Source of the DNA: Bryobacterales bacterium
GTDB taxonomy: Bacteria; Acidobacteriota; Terriglobia; Bryobacterales; Bryobacteraceae
Direction of reading: 5' to 3'
Length of the DNA stretch: 64,000 nt
Assembly: GCA_020854055.1 (NCBI GenBank)
Contig: JADZGD010000017.1
Span: forward strand, 1-64,000
The translations under genes were made by a program, and so were the position numbers. Below the pieces are notes generated by a model. The model was given only the letters and a program-made list of their open reading frames with translations. It did no database searches and was not told the DNA's origin. Positions 36,464 to 44,524 of this stretch are shown one piece after another; positions within the stretch are counted from its first letter, which is position 1; each line of letters begins with the position of its first letter.

Positions 36464-36469
36464 TATAAT
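36464..36469 (+). promoter_or_regulatory. Consensus -10 box, leaderless DUF1080 mRNA
   Basis: TATAAT is a perfect -10 hexamer and ends 8 nt before the ATG at 36478, with no ribosome site between. Read on the other strand the same bases give TATTAT (36470-36465) for the divergent zinc-ribbon gene. The -35 sites 17 nt away are weak (CATTTG on the plus strand). Confidence 0.55.
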
Positions 36470-36477
36470 ATCCGGCG

Positions 36478-37329
36478 ATGAGGCACTTATTGTTGGTGGC
36501 GATGGTCGCGGGCCTGGCGGGAGGGCTGTTGGCTCAAAAGGGCCCGGATGACAGGGAATGGGTGCAGCTATTCAACGGCAAGAACCTGGACGGATGGACT
36601 CCCAAGATCAAGGGCTACGAACTGGGTGAGAACTTCGGCAACACCTTCCGCGTGGAAGACGGAGTCATGAAGGTCTCCTACGACCACTATGGCCAGTTCA
36701 ACAACCGGTTTGGCCACATCTTTTATAAAGACAAATTGTCGCATTACATTATTGCGGTAGAGTACCGGTTCACCGGCGAGCAGGCGCCGGGAGGCGAGGG
36801 GTGGGCGTTCCGCAATAGCGGCATCATGGTCCATTGCCAGGATCCGCGAACGATGGGCAAGGACCAGGATTTCCCCATCTCGATTGAGGTGCAACTACTG
36901 GGCGGCAAGGGCAGCGGCACACGCCCCACGGCGAACCTGTGCACTCCCGGCACAAATGTGGTGATGGATGGCAGGTTGTTTACGCCACACTGCCTGAACT
37001 CAACTTCAAAGACTTACCACGGAGACCAGTGGGTTCGCGTGGAAGCCATGGTACTGGGGGATTCCCTGATCGAGCACCGCGTGGAGGGCGCGCCCGTGCT
37101 CAGTTATTATATGCCGCAGATCGGCGGTGGAGCAGTGAGTAACTACCTGGCTTCGGCGAAGCCCGACGGCAAGTTACTGACCGAAGGATGGCTCTCGCTG
37201 CAGAGCGAGAGCCACCCGGTGGAATTCCGGAAGGTGGAGTTGCTGAACCTGACCGGGTGCATGGATCCGAAGGCGCGCAATTACAAGTCGTATTACGTCC
37301 ATGCCGACAACGGCAACTGCATCTATTGA
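36478..37329 (+). CDS. Exported DUF1080 hydrolase-like protein
   Basis: 283 residues with a signal peptide (about 1-20, ending GGLLAQKG). The beta-jelly-roll DUF1080 domain is marked by WVQLFNGKNLDGWTP at the start, FRVEDGVMKVSYDH, GWAFRNSGIMVHCQDP and SIEVQLLGG. This domain, also called 3-keto-disaccharide hydrolase, is found near Gfo/Idh oxidoreductases in Acidobacteriota and Bacteroidota. A Cys pair near the C-terminus (TGCMDPKARNYKSYYVHADNGNCIY) may form a disulfide. The start is the ATG 8 nt after TATAAT. Confidence 0.85.
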   Translation: MRHLLLVAMVAGLAGGLLAQKGPDDREWVQLFNGKNLDGWTPKIKGYELGENFGNTFRVEDGVMKVSYDHYGQFNNRFGHIFYKDKLSHYIIAVEYRFTGEQAPGGEGWAFRNSGIMVHCQDPRTMGKDQDFPISIEVQLLGGKGSGTRPTANLCTPGTNVVMDGRLFTPHCLNSTSKTYHGDQWVRVEAMVLGDSLIEHRVEGAPVLSYYMPQIGGGAVSNYLASAKPDGKLLTEGWLSLQSESHPVEFRKVELLNLTGCMDPKARNYKSYYVHADNGNCIY

Positions 37330-37338
37330 GCGCTGCAT

Positions 37339-39021
37339 TCAGCGGACAAAAGCCGGCGCTCCGTCTTCCGGGTACCAGTGATAGTTGCGTTGCACGCCGC
37401 CCAGTTTCCAGTGTTCGGGCGCGGTGGAGTTCATCCAATCGAGCGGTTCGGGAACCGGCTGCGGCACGGCAGCCACAGTGAACGCCTCGCGGATCGCCCG
37501 GCGCTGTTCATTGCCGGCGCAGGAAGGATCGAGCGAGACAAACAGCGGCATGCCGCTGCGAGCCACCAGGTCCAGCCACTGGCGGGTGAACGTCCAGGAG
37601 ATGGGCGGCGTTACGGGCACGCAATCGGGGTCGGCCGAGAAGAAGGTCTGGTGCTGTGCCGCGCGGAAGGCGAGCGTGTTTACTCCCATCTTTCGGGTGC
37701 GCTCCCACTGCTTGCCGCTGGTGTCGTCGCCGATACGTTGCAGTTGAAACAGCCCGGCGCCGAGATGACCGGCGGTGTTGCAGCCGATCAGCATCGCATT
37801 GCCCGCTGCGTCGCGAAGCGTTTGGTAGAGCGCGCGGATGATTTCGGCGGTGGTGCGGGTGCGGTCATGAAAATGCCAGCGGCCGGCGGTGAGTTCGACT
37901 CCCATCTGAAAACCCCAGCGCCCCAGCAGGTCGAAGGTGGAGTAATCGTGTTTGATGAGTTCGTAACCCCAACGGCTGATTTCCGCAGCCGACATCCGGA
38001 TATGTTCGAGGGCTTCGGGCACACTGGGGTCAAGGACGAAGTAGGGAACGCCGGCGCGCCCGGTGCTGGCGGGTAAACGCCAGTTTTCGGAAAGCTTCTC
38101 AACCGTTAACAGGGGACGCATCCAGATGCCCGGACGCGCGCCCGCCGCCTTCATCGCATCGGCGAGTTTGGCCATATCGGGAAAGCCGTCGCGCGTGGAC
38201 GTGACCGGGCCCGCGCCCCGGTCCGCCTTGGTCCAGCCCGCATCGATCACCATGAAGGGGCGGCTATGAGTAGAGGGCGCCAGATCCGCCATAAGCTTCG
38301 CGTCGCGGAGAATGTCGGCTGCGGTGAAATTCGCTCCGTAGGTGTAATACCAGTTATTACCGCCATAAACGGGGGCGCCGGGCAGGCAAGGCTTCGGAGA
38401 GAGCGCGGCACACAGAGCGCGGGCGGTATCAAACGGCGTGCGGCCTGGTTCGGCTGAAGTCTGCCGAATCATGGCGGCCGCGAGGCGGCGCTCGCCGAGT
38501 TGGACGGCGTCGCCTCCGTTGCGAACGTCCAGCCAAAGCGAGATGCCCTCGGGATCCACTTGCCAGAAGGCGATTGCCGCCGCGCCGGTTCCAACCCCGT
38601 AGCCGCGGGAGGTGTCGCCCGATGAGGCCAGAAAGTACCACGGCATCACGCGGTCTGGAACAGAACTCCTCCATTCCAGGTCGCCGTAACTACGCTCCCA
38701 GTGGTCACCGAGAAAACGGGCGTTGGCCGGGAAGGTAGCCCGCCAGCGCAGCAACACGTGTTCCAGCGCGGTGCGGGGCGATTCGATGGTGATGACTCTG
38801 CCAGCGCCGTCATCAACGATGACGTCGTCACGGCGCCAGTGGCCCCCTTGCGGCAGAAGTGGAAACTGGCCTTGCGGGGTGCGAATGGCGGCATAATCGG
38901 GCGGGCGCAGGATATCCGGAAAATTCACGGACGCCGTCTTGGGGCGGACGGCGCCCGCGGAGAGGGACTGGAGAAATGTGCGGCGATCCGGTATGTCCAG
39001 GCAACCAGGCTGCTTACACAT
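37339..39021 (-). CDS. GH36-like alpha-galactosidase, Tat-exported
   Basis: 560 residues from the ATG at 39021, which overlaps the stop of the upstream Gfo/Idh gene by 8 bp; a longer frame into that gene is rejected. The N-terminus DRRTFLQSLSAGAV resembles a twin-arginine signal. An N-terminal beta part precedes a TIM barrel with GGNNWYYTYGANF, FMVIDAGW and GYELIKHDYST, in which Asp359 sits where GH36 has its nucleophile, and QRIGDDTSG near the acid/base position. It is about 100 residues shorter than bacterial AgaA-type GH36 enzymes. Alpha-galactosidase specificity is a family guess. Confidence 0.72.
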   Translation of the reverse strand: MCKQPGCLDIPDRRTFLQSLSAGAVRPKTASVNFPDILRPPDYAAIRTPQGQFPLLPQGGHWRRDDVIVDDGAGRVITIESPRTALEHVLLRWRATFPANARFLGDHWERSYGDLEWRSSVPDRVMPWYFLASSGDTSRGYGVGTGAAAIAFWQVDPEGISLWLDVRNGGDAVQLGERRLAAAMIRQTSAEPGRTPFDTARALCAALSPKPCLPGAPVYGGNNWYYTYGANFTAADILRDAKLMADLAPSTHSRPFMVIDAGWTKADRGAGPVTSTRDGFPDMAKLADAMKAAGARPGIWMRPLLTVEKLSENWRLPASTGRAGVPYFVLDPSVPEALEHIRMSAAEISRWGYELIKHDYSTFDLLGRWGFQMGVELTAGRWHFHDRTRTTAEIIRALYQTLRDAAGNAMLIGCNTAGHLGAGLFQLQRIGDDTSGKQWERTRKMGVNTLAFRAAQHQTFFSADPDCVPVTPPISWTFTRQWLDLVARSGMPLFVSLDPSCAGNEQRRAIREAFTVAAVPQPVPEPLDWMNSTAPEHWKLGGVQRNYHWYPEDGAPAFVR

Positions 39022-40312
39022 TCTCGGGAACGACAAACGGCGCGCGATAATCTCGCGTGAACATCCTGCTGGCTTCATCGTCGCCGGTGCAGCGGTAGTT
39101 TTCAGCGTCGAAGTGAATCGTGCGGCCCAACCGGTAGGAGATGTTGGCAAGATGAACCAGCGTGGTGGAGATGGCTCCCTCGTCGATGGGTGCATTTTGC
39201 TTCGATTCGTCGCGGCTCTTCACGACGTCGATGAAGTTGCGCCAGTTGTTGCCGCCTTCGTGCAACCTCGGTCCAGGAGTCTGCTCGCGGCCGAGGAAGC
39301 TCTTGTAATCGCCATAACCATCGATTGTGATGTAACCCTTGGAACCGTAGAACACGTTGCCCACCGTGGAACCTGGTTTGTCGCCGCCGATGCCTGCTTC
39401 GTGATTGGTGATCCAGTGGCGAACGTCGAAAACCATCATCTGCCGCTTTCCGCCGTCGTTGAACTCATAAGTTGTCGTTAGCGTGTTGGGCGTCTGTTGA
39501 TCGTCATCGAACATGAAGTGGCCTCCGATGGCGCTTACCTTGGTGGGATACTTCACACCCATCAGCCAGCGGCAGATGTCCACTTCGTGAATGCCCTGGT
39601 TGCCGATCTCGCCGTTGCCGTAGTTCCAGTTCCAGTGCCAGTTGTAGTGGAAGCGGTTGCGGGTGAACGGACTCAAGGGGGCGGGGCCGAGCCAAAGGTC
39701 GTAGTGCACACCGGCAGGGACGGACTCCACCGGCGTATGTCCGATGGTGTTGCGCCACTTGAAGCACAGGCCGCGAGTCATGTAGACGTCCCCGATGAGG
39801 CCTTCGCGGATCTTGGCGGCGGCTTCGCGAATGGCAACGCCGGAGCGGCTGTTGGTGCCGTGCTGCACAATGCGCTTGTACTTCCTCTTGGCGGCGACGA
39901 TCTGCCGCGCCTCGAACATATTGTGCGAGCAGGGCTTTTCCACGTAAACGTCTTTGCCCGCCTGGCAGGCCCAGATGGTTTGCAGGGTGTGAGAGTGGTT
40001 TGGAGTGGCGATCGAGATCGCGTCGATCGATTTGTCTTCGAGCAGCTTCCGGACATCGATGTAACGATCCGGGCGCTTGCCGGTGGCCTTCTCGACGTCG
40101 GCCAGGCGGCTATCGAGGATGCTCTCGTCAATGTCGCAGATGGCGGCGATTTGAACGTCATTCATCCCCAGGTAGTTCTTGATGTGGGACCGGCCCTGGC
40201 CGCGCACGCCGACGCAGGCGACACGGACCGTGTCACTCGGCGCAGCCATTGCACGACGGGCGAACGTGGCGCCGGTTGCCGCCGAACTCATGAGAAAATG
40301 TCTTCGATCCAT
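39014..40312 (-). CDS. Gfo/Idh/MocA oxidoreductase, Tat-exported
   Basis: 432 residues. The signal DRRHFLMSSAATGATFARRAMA is twin-arginine type. The dinucleotide fold begins VRVACVGVRGQGR; the catalytic EKPCSHNMFEA (EKP motif) lies at about residue 123, with HYDLWLGPAPLSPFTRNRF in the C-terminal domain. These enzymes oxidise sugars or sugar derivatives with NAD(P). Export of a folded cofactor-bearing enzyme to the periplasm explains the Tat signal. AGGAG lies 6 nt before the ATG at 40312. Coupled to the GH36-like gene downstream by the 8-bp overlap. Confidence 0.9.
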   Translation of the reverse strand: MDRRHFLMSSAATGATFARRAMAAPSDTVRVACVGVRGQGRSHIKNYLGMNDVQIAAICDIDESILDSRLADVEKATGKRPDRYIDVRKLLEDKSIDAISIATPNHSHTLQTIWACQAGKDVYVEKPCSHNMFEARQIVAAKRKYKRIVQHGTNSRSGVAIREAAAKIREGLIGDVYMTRGLCFKWRNTIGHTPVESVPAGVHYDLWLGPAPLSPFTRNRFHYNWHWNWNYGNGEIGNQGIHEVDICRWLMGVKYPTKVSAIGGHFMFDDDQQTPNTLTTTYEFNDGGKRQMMVFDVRHWITNHEAGIGGDKPGSTVGNVFYGSKGYITIDGYGDYKSFLGREQTPGPRLHEGGNNWRNFIDVVKSRDESKQNAPIDEGAISTTLVHLANISYRLGRTIHFDAENYRCTGDDEASRMFTRDYRAPFVVPENV

Positions 40313-40414
40313 TGGTTCTCCTGCAGAATTGTGTTCGTGACTACTATATCAGGGCGGCTGGAAGCTTGGATGCCAGCGCGGGTAGCCAGCGGCGGTTACC
40401 GGGCGGGCCGATGT

Positions 40415-40420
40415 TATCAT
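40415..40420 (+). promoter_or_regulatory. Candidate -10 box of the tRNA-Thr
   Basis: TATCAT lies 12 nt upstream of the first base of the tRNA. The -35 region is GC-rich and not recognisable, so confidence is low. Confidence 0.3.
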
Positions 40421-40432
40421 GGATCGAGACAG

Positions 40433-40508
40433 GCCAGCGTAGCTCAGTCGGCAGAGCGGCAGTTTTGTAAACTGCGGGTCGGGGGTTCGATTCCCTCCGC
40501 TGGCTCCA
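40433..40508 (+). tRNA. tRNA-Thr(TGT) with encoded CCA
   Basis: The 76-nt cloverleaf is complete: acceptor GCCAGCG/CGCTGGC, D-arm with GCTC/GAGC, anticodon stem GCAGT/ACTGC around the loop TTTGTAA giving anticodon TGT (reads ACA), T-arm GGGGG TTCGATT CCCTC, discriminator T and genomic CCA at 40506-40508. Standing alone between the minus-strand oxidoreductase and the Nudix gene. Confidence 0.95.
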
Positions 40509-40852
40509 TCCTCAATGTGTCCGGACCGGACACACAGGTAACACTCTAATCACTAATCCGCCAGAGCCTCCGCCAGCGGGGCTTCGCTACGCTACGCCGG
40601 CTGGATTTTCATAGCCATGGTTCTCACCGCTTGAAAGCGTTCCGGTTAGCGAGCCGGGCGGATAGCGTGCCGGATGGGACCGGGTTGCGAGTGCTGCCCC
40701 CAAGCGCCAGATTACGGCGCACCATACTCATGATGCGCCAAAGCGTTTTCTTATGCGATTGTTTACTAAAACGAATGCAGGCGGTCACAAACCTGGTTGT
40801 GTCAATGGCCGGAGTGTCCACCGGGTGAGAAGGTTTGGTTCATCATAAGGAT
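40509..40852. other. Non-coding stretch between tRNA-Thr and the Nudix gene
   Basis: 344 bases with no convincing gene. A 65-codon frame on each strand (40624-40821 minus, 40631-40828 plus) has no ribosome site and no family resemblance. There is no copy of the tRNA 3' end and no integrase, so no sign of an integrated island. The first part contains the inverted repeat at 40516-40534. Confidence 0.5.
40516..40534. repeat. Inverted repeat 3' of the tRNA
   Basis: TGTGTCCGG and CCGGACACA are perfect 9-nt arms around a single A, 7 nt after the tRNA. There is no U-run, so a simple intrinsic terminator is unlikely. It may be a processing signal, an operator, or a small repeat. Confidence 0.5.
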
Positions 40853-41650
40853 ATGGCAGATCCGGATGCTGCGGTCGCAATCGTTCGTACCAGCGGACCG
40901 GACCCGGCGATTCTGCTCATGCGGCGTGCCGAGCGGGCGGGAGACCCTTGGTCGGGGCACTGGTCGCTACCGGGCGGGCGGTGGGAAAAATCCGACGGCG
41001 ATCTGCTGACCACCGCGCTTCGCGAACTGCAGGAAGAGTGCGGGATCCGGTTGCGGCGCGAGCAGGTGAATGTGTCGCTACCACCGGCGGTGGCGCGGCG
41101 CCACACGGGACGCTTTCTCCTGGTGGCACCCTACGTGTTCGACATCGACGGCGAGTTGCCTACGGTGCTGGATGCGCGCGAGGCCACCGGAGCGCTCTGG
41201 ATGCCCCAGCACACACTGTTGGATCCCGGGCAGCACCGCCTGCAGCAGGTGCCTGAGGTTCCGGGACCCACGTTGTTTCCCGCGATCGCGCTGCCGGGCG
41301 CGCCTTTATGGGGGTTCACTTACCGGCTGCTGTCGGACTGGTTGGGGATGGCTCCGCGCGAAAACCGCGAAGCCGGGTTCGACGTAGCGCAAAAGATACT
41401 CGATTTCGTTCTGTCGCGGGGAACGGTGTTGCGCCGCGATTGGCATTCGGTTGAGGCGAAGAACAGGAAGTCATCCGGAACGGTGCGCACCGCAGCGGTA
41501 AGCGGGATGATTCCGGCGCGAGAAGTGATGGAGCATTTTTCGGCGCCGGGCGCGTATGTGGCGCTGGTGAACCGCATCGAAATCCGGCCCGATTTCATCC
41601 GAATTACCGGGCTGGCGTTTGAAGAGTACCTTATTGAAGCCTGCTCGTAG
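40853..41650 (+). CDS. Nudix hydrolase, CoA-pyrophosphatase-like
   Basis: 265 residues from ATG 40853; a TTG at 40835 adds six residues and cannot be excluded. The Nudix box is GGRWEKSDGDLLTTALRELQEECG, with the REXXEE core intact and GGxxExxD, the pattern of CoA- and ADP-ribose-type pyrophosphatases. The N-terminal half is a typical Nudix fold; the C-terminal 110 residues (after ENREAGFDVAQ) form an extra domain with a beta hairpin, not seen in most family members. It hydrolyses a nucleoside diphosphate linked to another moiety in the cytoplasm. Its last 20 bp overlap the 3' end of the convergent GH5-like gene. Confidence 0.83.
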   Translation: MADPDAAVAIVRTSGPDPAILLMRRAERAGDPWSGHWSLPGGRWEKSDGDLLTTALRELQEECGIRLRREQVNVSLPPAVARRHTGRFLLVAPYVFDIDGELPTVLDAREATGALWMPQHTLLDPGQHRLQQVPEVPGPTLFPAIALPGAPLWGFTYRLLSDWLGMAPRENREAGFDVAQKILDFVLSRGTVLRRDWHSVEAKNRKSSGTVRTAAVSGMIPAREVMEHFSAPGAYVALVNRIEIRPDFIRITGLAFEEYLIEACS

Positions 41651-43454
41651 AACTCCGGTTCGCCGGGAACACCTTGGCGGCGATGTCGCCCCAGAAGCCG
41701 GGCGGCTTCAGGCCGAGACCATAATCCGTATGGCGTAGTTTGCGGACGTCCGCACGATCCGTGTGGAGTATCTTCCCGGAGGTTGTGTCCCACCATTCGA
41801 TGTCGTACCAACCGTCGTCCAGCCCCACGATGTTCAGCGCCGCTCCGGTTGTTTGCGGTCCGCGTTCGCCCTTGCCGCCGCGGATTCGGAAGGCCAACGG
41901 ATCGTGGATCCACACCAGTGCCCGGTCATCCGTAATCAGACCGTAGACCCGCAGCGTCACTGGCACATTCGGGCGGGAAAGCTTCAGCTCCTTTCCGGCG
42001 AATACGGTCAGATCTTCGCCGTTCATGAACCGGGAGACTCCCGTGTATTGCCCGTACAGGTTATACCCGTCGATATAGTTGTGCCACCACCAGTAAAGCC
42101 CTGTACCCGCCGCTCCACTCATCGCGGTTGCCCACAGGCAGTCGTGAAAGTGCCTGCCCTCAGGGTCCACGCTGACCGGCCCCTCAATGCCCTGTTCACC
42201 GAAGAAGAAAGGCTTGGTGAACCCTTTCATCAGATGGCCGGAGTCTTCGACGGAATACTCGGCGGCATCCCAGTCCGGTTCGAAATAGGAATGTCCCTGC
42301 ACGATGTCGATTTCAGGCACCGCAAAGGTCTGGCGATCGCGCCAACTGGTGGTGATCAGGTGTTGCCAGGGATCTACCTGGTGGAGATACTCCCCCATCT
42401 CACGGTGCCACGCGGCCGAGGAATTGGAATTGAAATGATCCATATTATCGATCTCGTTCCATAGCTCCCAGGCCAACAGGTTCGACGTCCATCCCCACCG
42501 GGCAACCGAGTAGCGCAAGCGCCGCTTCACAAGCTCACGGCATTTCGCGTCGGTCAGGTAATCCTCGGGATCTCTAATGGGACCTCCGTTGGCGGCGCTG
42601 TAAGGGTTGCGGCTCCAGCGGTGAGTCTGTTTGCGCTCCCACCAGACAACCATCTCGAAAGCAAGTTGCCAGTGAATGTCCAGCCGTTCACAAAGCTCGC
42701 TGACATAGTCCAGCCGCCAGGCCGATGCCAGATCGAACTTTCCAAGGCCCGTCTGTTGCGTTTCCAGTGGAAAGCCGGTGAACGAGCCATCGCCCGCGCC
42801 GGCCACGCCCGGCTCCTTCGGAACATAGTATTCCTGCCACAGGCGGACATAATCACCGCCCGCCGCACGCAACTTACTAAGCAGACGATCGTAGTAATAG
42901 GTGCCTTCCCTTCGCTCGTACATGCAAAGGTTCTGGCCGATAGGAAAATAGGTCCGGCTGTGCGCATCTTCGAGGTAGCGGTGATTCTTCCGGCTGACTC
43001 GAATCACTCCCCGTCCAGGCCCTTTAGTAACATCGACCGTAAGCTCGCGGCTCCGGCGTACCTGGCCGCCCTGCGTTAGTTCCAGAATAAAGCGATGCTG
43101 CCCGATTTCTCCGCTCGAGAACCGCAGCCGCCATTCCGGCTTTCCATCCGCGGCCAGCAACTCCACCTGCTCTTTAGCCGCGGCGGCCGGGTTCTGGAGG
43201 CTGCGCCGGTAACCTTGATACCAGAATCCCGGCATCTCAATCACCTTGCCCGATGGCATGGTTAACCGCCCGTCCAGCCGGATCTCGTTCGGGTCGAACG
43301 GATTCGCCGGTGTTCGCTCCGGCGTCCAGGCTAACTCGATTTTCTCGTACTGCCGGACCGTTGGTGTCAGTACCCGTACATTGTCCAGATCCACGCCCGC
43401 GGCCTGAAGGATGCCAAAACCGGCCGAAAGAAACAGAGCAATTATTCTCGTCAT
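41631..43454 (-). CDS. Exported DUF5060/GH5-like glycosidase
   Basis: 607 residues with a signal peptide (1-19). A DUF5060 Ig-like domain (about 30-115; YEKIELAWTPERTP, NEIRLDGRLTMP) precedes a TIM barrel (about 150-480) of cellulase/GH5 type, with the acid/base Glu334 in WELWNEID and the nucleophile Glu420 in FFFGEQG. A C-terminal beta domain of about 110 residues follows. The order DUF5060-GH5 is common in secreted endoglucanase- or xylosidase-like enzymes. It shares a 50-bp divergent region with the UroD-family gene and overlaps the Nudix gene convergently. Confidence 0.82.
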   Translation of the reverse strand: MTRIIALFLSAGFGILQAAGVDLDNVRVLTPTVRQYEKIELAWTPERTPANPFDPNEIRLDGRLTMPSGKVIEMPGFWYQGYRRSLQNPAAAAKEQVELLAADGKPEWRLRFSSGEIGQHRFILELTQGGQVRRSRELTVDVTKGPGRGVIRVSRKNHRYLEDAHSRTYFPIGQNLCMYERREGTYYYDRLLSKLRAAGGDYVRLWQEYYVPKEPGVAGAGDGSFTGFPLETQQTGLGKFDLASAWRLDYVSELCERLDIHWQLAFEMVVWWERKQTHRWSRNPYSAANGGPIRDPEDYLTDAKCRELVKRRLRYSVARWGWTSNLLAWELWNEIDNMDHFNSNSSAAWHREMGEYLHQVDPWQHLITTSWRDRQTFAVPEIDIVQGHSYFEPDWDAAEYSVEDSGHLMKGFTKPFFFGEQGIEGPVSVDPEGRHFHDCLWATAMSGAAGTGLYWWWHNYIDGYNLYGQYTGVSRFMNGEDLTVFAGKELKLSRPNVPVTLRVYGLITDDRALVWIHDPLAFRIRGGKGERGPQTTGAALNIVGLDDGWYDIEWWDTTSGKILHTDRADVRKLRHTDYGLGLKPPGFWGDIAAKVFPANRSSTSRLQ

Positions 43455-43492
43455 AAGGAGAGTGTTCCAACGCTATCGATATTCGGATGCAC

Positions 43493-43498
43493 TAAGCT
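43493..43498 (+). promoter_or_regulatory. Candidate -10 box of a leaderless mRNA
   Basis: TAAGCT ends 6 nt before the ATG at 43505 (spacer TGGACT) and no ribosome site is present. It is a weak hexamer and could be chance. Confidence 0.3.
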
Positions 43499-43504
43499 TG
43501 GACT

Positions 43505-44515
43505 ATGACCAGCCGGGAACGAGTCCTCGCCACCCTTGCGGGCAAACCCGTCGACCGCTCCGCGGTGATGCCGATTACCATGATGTTTGCCGCCCGGCAG
43601 GCCAATCTGCCTTACGGACGCTATGCGCTCGATCATCGCGTGCTGGTCGAGTCGCAGTTGCGTACCATCGAGCGGTTCGACTTCGATCACGTTTCGGCCA
43701 TTACCGAGACGCGCGAAGCGCGTGATTGCGGCGCTGCGATTCGATATTTCGATGATCAACCCTATGCGATCGACGAGTCTTGCGCCCGCCTGGCGGACAA
43801 GTCCGCATTGAGATCCATGTCCAGCCCGGACCCGGCCTCGGCGCCTGCCATGGCGGACCGGCTGGAAGCGATCCGGCGCCTGCGGGCCGCGGCCGGCGAT
43901 GAAAAGATTGTGGAAGGCTGGGTGGAAGGACCCTGCGGTGCTTCCGCCGATCTGCGCGGCATCAACACACTGATGCTGGACTTCAACGATGACCCGGCTT
44001 TCGTGCGGGACCTGGCCGAGTTTGTGCTCGACCTGGCGATTCGCTTCGGGCGGATGCAGGCCGAAGCCGGCGCGGACGTGATGGGAATCGGCGATCCGGC
44101 AGCCTCGCTGACCGGTCCGCGCATCTATCGCGATTTCGTTTTCCCCTATCAACAGCGGCTGGTCGATGCTCTGCACCAGGCTGGCCTCAAAGTCCGGCTC
44201 CACGTCTGCGGAAACACGAGGAGGATTCTGCCCCTGCTCGCGCAACTCGGCTGTGAAATCGTCGATGTCGACTCCGCCGTGGATGTCGCCGATGCGCGAG
44301 CTGCTTTCGGGGAAGATCCCGTCCTGCTCGGCGGCATCGACCCGGTCCGTATCCTCCAACGGGGTACGCCCACGGCAATTCAGTTGGCTCTTCATGAGTG
44401 CCGCCAAGCGGCTGGAAACCGCTACATCGTAGGCGCCGGTTGCGAAGTTCCCCCGGACACGTCCGATGAAAACGTTCGGGCGATGCTGTCGTTCGCCGCG
44501 GGATCCCCAGCCTGA
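43505..44515 (+). CDS. Uroporphyrinogen decarboxylase-family protein, methylcorrinoid methyltransferase-like
   Basis: 336 residues, TIM barrel. RERVLATLAGKPVDR at the start and GIGDPAASLTGPRIYRDFVFPYQQRL fit the UroD family. The zinc triad of corrinoid:CoM methyltransferases of the MtaA/MtbA branch is visible: LHVCGNT (His233, Cys235) and GAGCEVPPDT (Cys313). True UroD lacks the HxC...C set. It is therefore more likely to move a methyl group from a corrinoid carrier than to make porphyrins. No corrinoid protein lies nearby. It diverges from the GH5-like gene and converges with a Gfo/Idh gene, 9 nt between stops. Confidence 0.8.
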   Translation: MTSRERVLATLAGKPVDRSAVMPITMMFAARQANLPYGRYALDHRVLVESQLRTIERFDFDHVSAITETREARDCGAAIRYFDDQPYAIDESCARLADKSALRSMSSPDPASAPAMADRLEAIRRLRAAAGDEKIVEGWVEGPCGASADLRGINTLMLDFNDDPAFVRDLAEFVLDLAIRFGRMQAEAGADVMGIGDPAASLTGPRIYRDFVFPYQQRLVDALHQAGLKVRLHVCGNTRRILPLLAQLGCEIVDVDSAVDVADARAAFGEDPVLLGGIDPVRILQRGTPTAIQLALHECRQAAGNRYIVGAGCEVPPDTSDENVRAMLSFAAGSPA

Positions 44516-44524
44516 GAACCGCGG

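Noticed and set aside
36454-36469. Sigma54-like promoter (TGGCACG) before the DUF1080 gene
   Set aside because: The required GC of the -12 element is missing; TATAAT fits a sigma70-type box better.
40624-40828. 65-codon frames on both strands after the tRNA
   Set aside because: No ribosome site, no similarity that I recognise, and the two frames are antisense to each other.
40433-40852. tRNA-Thr as attachment site of a genomic island
   Set aside because: No repeat of the tRNA 3' end and no integrase gene within the window.
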